From positions 1-18,494 of the forward strand of contig JAGQRA010000963.1 in the NCBI GenBank assembly GCA_020425885.1: 18,494 nucleotides of DNA, in the 5' to 3' direction. This DNA comes from Planctomycetota bacterium (GTDB lineage Bacteria > Planctomycetota > UBA1135 > UBA2386). Below the pieces are notes generated by a model, which ran no database searches, had not been told where the DNA came from, and saw only the letters and a list, made by a program, of their open reading frames with translations. A program made the position numbers and the translations under genes. Shown one piece after another: positions 14,855 to 18,494 of this stretch (its first letter is position 1; every line of letters begins with the position of its first letter).

Positions 14855-15537
14855 GTCTGATCCAAGTCGAGAACGTGACGAAGACCTTCCATTCGACGTC
14901 GGAAGAGGTGACGCCGATCCAGAACCTGGATCTCGTCGTCGAGAAGGGCGAGTTCGTCGTGTTGATGGGACCTTCCGGCAGCGGCAAAACGACGTTGCTG
15001 CACATGCTGGCTGGCATCGATCGTCCGACGAATGGGATCGTGCGGGTGGCCGGGGAAGAAGTCTCCGCGATGACGCCTAGCCAGTTGGCCCGCTGGCGCA
15101 CCCGGGCGGTCGGCTACGTGTTCCAGCAGTACAATCTGATCCCGGTGCTGACGGCGTTCGAGAATGTCGAGGTGCCCCTTCTGCTGCTGCGCCTGTCGCG
15201 GGCCGAGCGTGAAAGGAAGATCAGCACGGCACTGGCAGCCGTCGGCTTGTCGGACCGAGCCCACCACCTGCCACGCCAGCTTTCCGGCGGCCAGCAGCAG
15301 CGCGTCGCGATCGCCCGTGCGATCGTCGCCGACCCGGTAGTGGTTTTCGCCGACGAACCGACCGGCAACCTGGATCGCAACGCCGCCAAGATGACGATGG
15401 AGCTGTTGCGGCGACTGGTCGACGAGTTCGACAAGACCCTCGTCATGGTCACGCACGATCCTGTCGCGGCGCAGGCCGCGGACCGCGTCGTGCACCTCGA
15501 CAAGGGACAGATCGTGACGGAGGCGAGCCATGCGTGA
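14851..15537 (+). CDS. ABC transporter ATP-binding protein, LolD/MacB type
   Basis: This 228-residue ATPase powers the FtsX-type permeases encoded next to it. Motifs are complete: Walker A GPSGSGKT at 40-47, Q-loop at about 92-93 ([16 protein letters not shown]), signature LSGGQQQ at 144-150, Walker B with catalytic E169 (VVVFADEP), D-loop NLD after TGN, and switch His 202 (VTHD). [15 protein letters not shown] followed by a long insert before the signature is typical of the LolD/MacB/FtsE group. It is a stand-alone ATPase, unlike MacB, where ATPase and permease are fused. Start ATG 14851 overlaps the adaptor stop, with AGGAG at 14841-14845 in front. Its end overlaps the first permease by eight bases. 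A longer upstream open frame is only the shadow of the adaptor. Confidence 0.95.
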   Translation: MSLIQVENVTKTFHSTSEEVTPIQNLDLVVEKGEFVVLMGPSGSGKTTLLHMLAGIDRPTNGIVRVAGEEVSAMTPSQLARWRTRAVGYVFQQYNLIPVLTAFENVEVPLLLLRLSRAERERKISTALAAVGLSDRAHHLPRQLSGGQQQRVAIARAIVADPVVVFADEPTGNLDRNAAKMTMELLRRLVDEFDKTLVMVTHDPVAAQAADRVVHLDKGQIVTEASHA

Positions 15538-16672
15538 ACTTCTCGCGTTCCTGCCCTACGCCATGCGCACGGCACTGCGCGCCCGCATGCGATCCATCCT
15601 GACGCTGCTCGGTGCGGCCTTGGCGATGGCGCTGTTCGCGTTCGTGCGCACCGTCGACGACGGCGTCAAGCAACTGGCGGCGCGCGCCGACCAGCCGGTC
15701 CTGGTGGTGTTCCAGGACAGCCGCTTTTGCCCGCTGACCTCCGAGCTGCCGCTGCGCTACGAGCGTTCGATCCAGGATGTGCCGGGGGTCGCGGCTGTGC
15801 TGCCGACCCTCGTGTTCATCAACTCCTGTCGCTCCAACCTCGACCTCGTGACGCTGCACGGCGTCGAGGCGAAGGACCTGGAGAACCTCTACCCCCTGGA
15901 GTTCCTGGCTGGCAGCGCCGGCCAATGGAAGGGTCAGTCGGATGGCGCTCTGGTCGGCGAGCGACTCGCCACAAGGCGTGGCATCCAGGTCGGGCAGCGG
16001 GTGCGGCTCGGCGAGATCGACGTGCAGGTGTCCGGCATCGTGCGCAGCGAAACGGCAGGAGTTGCCAACCTCGCCTTCGTGCATCTCGACTTGCTCGGCC
16101 TCGCACGGAAGCGCCTCGGCACCGCGACGCAGTTCCTGGTGAAGGTGCAGGACGGCGCGGACCCCGATCAGATCGCGCAGGCGATCGACGCGAAGTTCCG
16201 CACCGACGAGTCGCGCACCGACACGAAGAGCATGCAGGCATTCGTCGCCGCGGCGATCGGCGAGATTGCGCAGGTCGTCGACTTCGCGCGGTGGCTCGGC
16301 TACCTCGCGGTCCTCGTCGTCGCACTGGTGCTGGCGAACACGGTGTTCATCAGCGCGCAGGCGCGTTCGTCGGAGATGGGCGTGCTCGAGACCATCGGCC
16401 TGACGAAGCCGAGACTCATGGCCCTGATCGCGTGCGAAGGAATCGGCCTTGGGCTGGTCGGCGGCATGCTTGGCACCGGCGTGGTTCTGGCGCTGCTCTG
16501 GTTCCACCCGGTCACGCTCGGCGTGGAGGGCTACGGCATCGACCTGAGCCCAGGGGTCGCGACCGTCGGTTACTCGCTGCTGGCAGCTCTGGTGACCGGC
16601 ACTCTCGCTTCGTTGCCACCCGCGATCTCTGTGGCGCGCCGGCCGCTCTACCTCGGGGTGAAGGACGAATGA
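15530..16672 (+). CDS. FtsX-type ABC permease, first subunit
   Basis: It has the four-helix layout of the MacB/LolC/FtsX class over 380 residues. Helix 1 is at about 23-40. A large periplasmic domain covers roughly 41-250, carrying [19 protein letters not shown] and the [18 protein letters not shown] core. Helices 2, 3 and 4 are at about 255-275, 297-323 and 344-366. [16 protein letters not shown] at 278-293 is the cytoplasmic coupling segment that normally contacts the ATPase. Two cysteines (67 and 100) in the periplasmic domain could pair. It is not fused to an ATPase. The start ATG 15530 lies inside the end of the ATPase gene and its stop overlaps the second permease (ATGA). It probably forms a heterodimer with that second permease. 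Confidence 0.9.
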   Translation: MRELLAFLPYAMRTALRARMRSILTLLGAALAMALFAFVRTVDDGVKQLAARADQPVLVVFQDSRFCPLTSELPLRYERSIQDVPGVAAVLPTLVFINSCRSNLDLVTLHGVEAKDLENLYPLEFLAGSAGQWKGQSDGALVGERLATRRGIQVGQRVRLGEIDVQVSGIVRSETAGVANLAFVHLDLLGLARKRLGTATQFLVKVQDGADPDQIAQAIDAKFRTDESRTDTKSMQAFVAAAIGEIAQVVDFARWLGYLAVLVVALVLANTVFISAQARSSEMGVLETIGLTKPRLMALIACEGIGLGLVGGMLGTGVVLALLWFHPVTLGVEGYGIDLSPGVATVGYSLLAALVTGTLASLPPAISVARRPLYLGVKDE

Positions 16673-17817
16673 CGCTCCTCCCGCTTGGCTACGTGCTGCG
16701 CAACATTCTGCGCCGCCGCGCACGCACTGTCGTGACGATCGGCGGCATCGCCGCGACCACGATGTTGGTGATCGCGATGCAGTCTTTCGCCACCGGGATG
16801 ACCGAGGCGGGGAAGGCCGGCGCACGCGACGACGTCGTGCTCCTGCTCGGGGTTTCTTCCGAGGTCGACCTCGTTCGCTCGGTCGTGCCGCGTGGCAGCG
16901 CCGAAGTGGCCGCTGCCTCGGTTCCGGGCGTACTCACGTCGGCAAGCGGGCAGCGCGCTGCTTCGGTCGAACTGCACATTGCTTCGCGCCGCGGCGATCA
17001 GGTCGGGTTGCTGCGCGGCGTGACGCCCGCGGCGTACCTGGTCCACTCGCGGGTGACGGTCGTCGAGGGGCGCGAACCGCGGGAGCCGTTCGAGCTGATG
17101 GTCGGTGGACTCGCAGCCATACGCATGGGGTTGCCAGCCGAGGCGATGCAGGTCGGGAAGGCCATCGAGCTGGAGCGCCGTGAGTTCAAGATCGTCGGCC
17201 GATTCGCCGCGCCGGGCACGGTCTACGAAGCCGAGATGTGGGGTCGCCTGCCCGACATCATGCTGGCGACGAAGCGCGAGGACGTCTCGTGCGTCGTGCT
17301 CCGCCTCGCCGACAAGGCCAACCTCGCCGAAGTGAAGCTGTTCGCCGGTCGTCGCCTCGACCTGGAGATCGCGGCGATCCCGGAAACCGAGATGATGCAG
17401 GCGCTGGCCAGCAGTCTCGAACCGATCGCGGCGTTGGCCCGATGGATGGCGGTGCTTGCGGTGATCGCCGGTGCGTTCGCCTGCGCGAACACGATGTTCG
17501 CGGCCGTGTTGGCCCGCACGAAGGAACTCGCCACGCTGCGCTCGATAGGCTACTCGCCGCCGTCGCTGGCGGTCTCGATCGTGCTGGAAGGCGTGTTCGT
17601 GGCGTTTGCTGGTGGGGCCACAGGCATCCTGCTCGCCCTGCTCGTCGGGGACGTCTCCTTGCGCTACCCGATGGGTGCGTTGCGCCTCGACCCGGACCTG
17701 CCGAGCCGCCTCGTCGGCTTGCTGGCCGCCCTTGCATCAGGTCTGCTCGGGGGCATCGTGCCTGCCGTGCGTGCGGTTCGAATCCCCCTTGTCGAAGCCA
17801 TTGGAGGTCGCGCGTGA
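16669..17817 (+). CDS. FtsX-type ABC permease, second subunit
   Basis: This 382-residue permease has the same plan as its upstream neighbour but is clearly divergent from it. The N-terminal LGYVLRNILRRRARTVVTIGG leads into helix 1 at about 21-38. The periplasmic domain spans roughly 39-255. Helices 2, 3 and 4 are at about 260-282, 301-326 and 347-366, with the coupling segment ARTKELATLRSIGYSP at 282-297. The true start is ATG 16669 overlapping the previous stop; a much longer upstream frame is shadow sequence. A pair of unequal permeases plus a separate ATPase resembles LolCDE, but the adaptor and channel genes alongside, and the absence of LolA/LolB-like genes here, favour an export machine. 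Its stop overlaps the GTG of the next gene. Confidence 0.92.
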   Translation: MTLLPLGYVLRNILRRRARTVVTIGGIAATTMLVIAMQSFATGMTEAGKAGARDDVVLLLGVSSEVDLVRSVVPRGSAEVAAASVPGVLTSASGQRAASVELHIASRRGDQVGLLRGVTPAAYLVHSRVTVVEGREPREPFELMVGGLAAIRMGLPAEAMQVGKAIELERREFKIVGRFAAPGTVYEAEMWGRLPDIMLATKREDVSCVVLRLADKANLAEVKLFAGRRLDLEIAAIPETEMMQALASSLEPIAALARWMAVLAVIAGAFACANTMFAAVLARTKELATLRSIGYSPPSLAVSIVLEGVFVAFAGGATGILLALLVGDVSLRYPMGALRLDPDLPSRLVGLLAALASGLLGGIVPAVRAVRIPLVEAIGGRA

Positions 17818-18353
17818 AACTCTCGTTCGCTCTGGTCTGCCTGTCGTTCACCGTCGCTGCTGGTTGTGGTGGAGGCGGTGATGCGAAGTCTCCACCGCCG
17901 GCCACCGCAGCTCCCGAACTCGCGAAGCTCGCGCTCGCGGCGAAGCCCGCTGGCGCGGTCTCCGTGCAGGACGCAAGGAAGGCGGGTTCGGCCGATTCCC
18001 GCGCGGTGACGGGCCGCATCGCCAACGTCGTCCCCGGGTTCGCCGTGTTCACGCTGATGGACTCGTCGCTGCCCTACTGCGGCGAAAAGAACAAGGAGGA
18101 CGGCTGTAAGACGCCGTGGGACTACTGCTGCGAGAGCGTCGATACGCGCACGGCGAACAGCCTGCTGGTCGAGGTCCGCGACGGCAAGGGCAAGCCCATC
18201 GCCGGTTCGCTCGGCGATCTGCGGTTGCTGGATGTGGTCACGGTGGTCGGCAAGCTGACGAAGGACGAGCACGGCAACCATGTGCTGCTCGCCACGGGTT
18301 GGCATCGCGACGCGCGCCCCGCGCTGCCGGCAGACCTGCGCTGGCCGAACTGA
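17814..18353 (+). CDS. Lipoprotein with PWDYCC four-cysteine motif, unknown function
   Basis: The 179-residue protein starts at GTG 17814, overlapping the permease stop (GTGA), with GGAGG at 17803-17807 in front. Its lipoprotein signal ends VAAGC (Cys 18), then a Pro/Ala linker. From about residue 65 (AVTGRIANVVPGFAVFTLMD) there is a small beta-barrel-like domain, possibly an OB-type fold. Its conserved core is LPYCGEKNKEDGC then PWDYCC, with cysteines at 89, 98, 105 and 106. It ends with LLDVVTVVGKLTKDEHGNHVLLATGWH. I recall close relatives of this motif as hypothetical proteins in Planctomycetota; that is memory, not a search. Four cysteines in 18 residues could hold a metal or two disulfides. 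Its coupling to the permeases suggests a periplasmic substrate-binding or accessory role for the export system. Confidence 0.8.
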   Translation: MKLSFALVCLSFTVAAGCGGGGDAKSPPPATAAPELAKLALAAKPAGAVSVQDARKAGSADSRAVTGRIANVVPGFAVFTLMDSSLPYCGEKNKEDGCKTPWDYCCESVDTRTANSLLVEVRDGKGKPIAGSLGDLRLLDVVTVVGKLTKDEHGNHVLLATGWHRDARPALPADLRWPN

Positions 18354-18404
18354 TCGGTCCAGCCAAGCGGAGCGGGGTGGCACTGCCATTCGACACGCGG
18401 TCTC

Positions 18405-18494
18405 ATGAGGCACATGCATCGATCGATCGCCCTCGGACTTCTGGCAGCCCTCGCCGCCTGCGGAGATTCCGCGGAAGACCCGACCCGGTCCTGG
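18405..18494 (+). CDS. Start of a lipoprotein gene, cut by the window end
   Basis: From ATG 18405 (or ATG 18414) the frame is open to the last base and encodes a typical lipoprotein signal: a basic start, then IALGLLAALAAC, followed by GDSAEDPTRSW. Thirty residues are visible and nothing else can be said about function. It lies 51 bases after the PWDYCC lipoprotein and on the same strand, so it may be the next member of the operon. Confidence 0.55.
   Translation, partial: MRHMHRSIALGLLAALAACGDSAEDPTRSW

Noticed and set aside
15727..16668. Upstream extension of the second permease frame
   Set aside because: It is an out-of-frame reading of the first permease; ATG 16669 overlaps that gene's stop as elsewhere in the operon.
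15449..16825. Minus-strand open frame of about 458 codons opposite the first permease
   Set aside because: It spans the ends of three overlapping plus-strand genes and has antisense-type composition.
14851..17817. Assignment of the ABC genes as the essential LolCDE lipoprotein transporter
   Set aside because: The two unlike permeases fit, but the coupled adaptor and channel genes and the metal ATPase upstream point to export. No LolA or LolB-like gene is in the window.
18378..18388. TGGCA-C-TGCCA palindrome after the PWDYCC gene as a terminator
   Set aside because: The stem would be at most four pairs with a usable loop and there is no T-run, so chance occurrence is likely.

Overview
This is an 18.5 kb window of high-GC DNA (roughly two thirds G+C by eye). 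The organism is clearly diderm: there are two outer-membrane efflux proteins and at least seven predicted lipoproteins. The best guess for the host is a Planctomycetota-like bacterium. That rests mainly on the last complete gene, a lipoprotein with a four-cysteine 'PWDYCC' core that I recall from planctomycete genomes. It is a memory-based inference, and other high-GC diderm phyla are possible. I see no rRNA, tRNA, CRISPR array, transposase or integrase.

Positions 1-2065 form a small accessory block: the 3' part of a LOG/SLOG nucleotide-binding protein gene, a beta-class N4/N6 DNA methyltransferase, and a very short HNH nuclease directly behind it. About 260 bases without a gene follow, holding two inverted repeats.

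Positions 2327-9670 form the first metal-efflux module, all on the + strand. Its order is a His/Cys-rich membrane-anchored protein, an outer-membrane channel lipoprotein, a periplasmic adaptor lipoprotein, a CzcA/CusA-type heavy-metal RND pump, a His-rich lipoprotein and a lipoprotein with 11 cysteines. Spacing is tight from the channel gene onward. The three His/Cys-rich proteins look like periplasmic metal buffers or chaperones around the tripartite pump.

An ArsR/SmtB-family metal sensor (9694-10092, minus strand) separates the modules. Its 3' end converges on module 1 over a perfect 9-bp hairpin. Its 5' end faces module 2 across about 100 bases that hold a plausible promoter with an inverted repeat in the spacer.

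Positions 10192-18353 form the second module, apparently one operon in which nearly every gene overlaps the next by a few bases. Its order is a ZntA-type P1B ATPase, a second outer-membrane channel lipoprotein, a second HlyD-type adaptor, a LolD/MacB-type ABC ATPase, two FtsX-type permeases and the PWDYCC lipoprotein. The simplest reading is two-step export. The ATPase moves Zn/Cd/Pb-type ions from cytoplasm to periplasm. A MacAB-TolC-like machine, with a split and heterodimeric permease, then carries a substrate out of the periplasm. Whether that substrate is a metal, a metal complex or a damaged lipid or lipoprotein cannot be read from sequence.

The most striking single anomaly is at 13383-13385. 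The second channel gene has CGA where the overlapping arrangement predicts TGA (CGATG instead of TGATG), so its frame runs on for 111 codons across the adaptor gene. A further lipoprotein begins at 18405 and runs off the end of the window.
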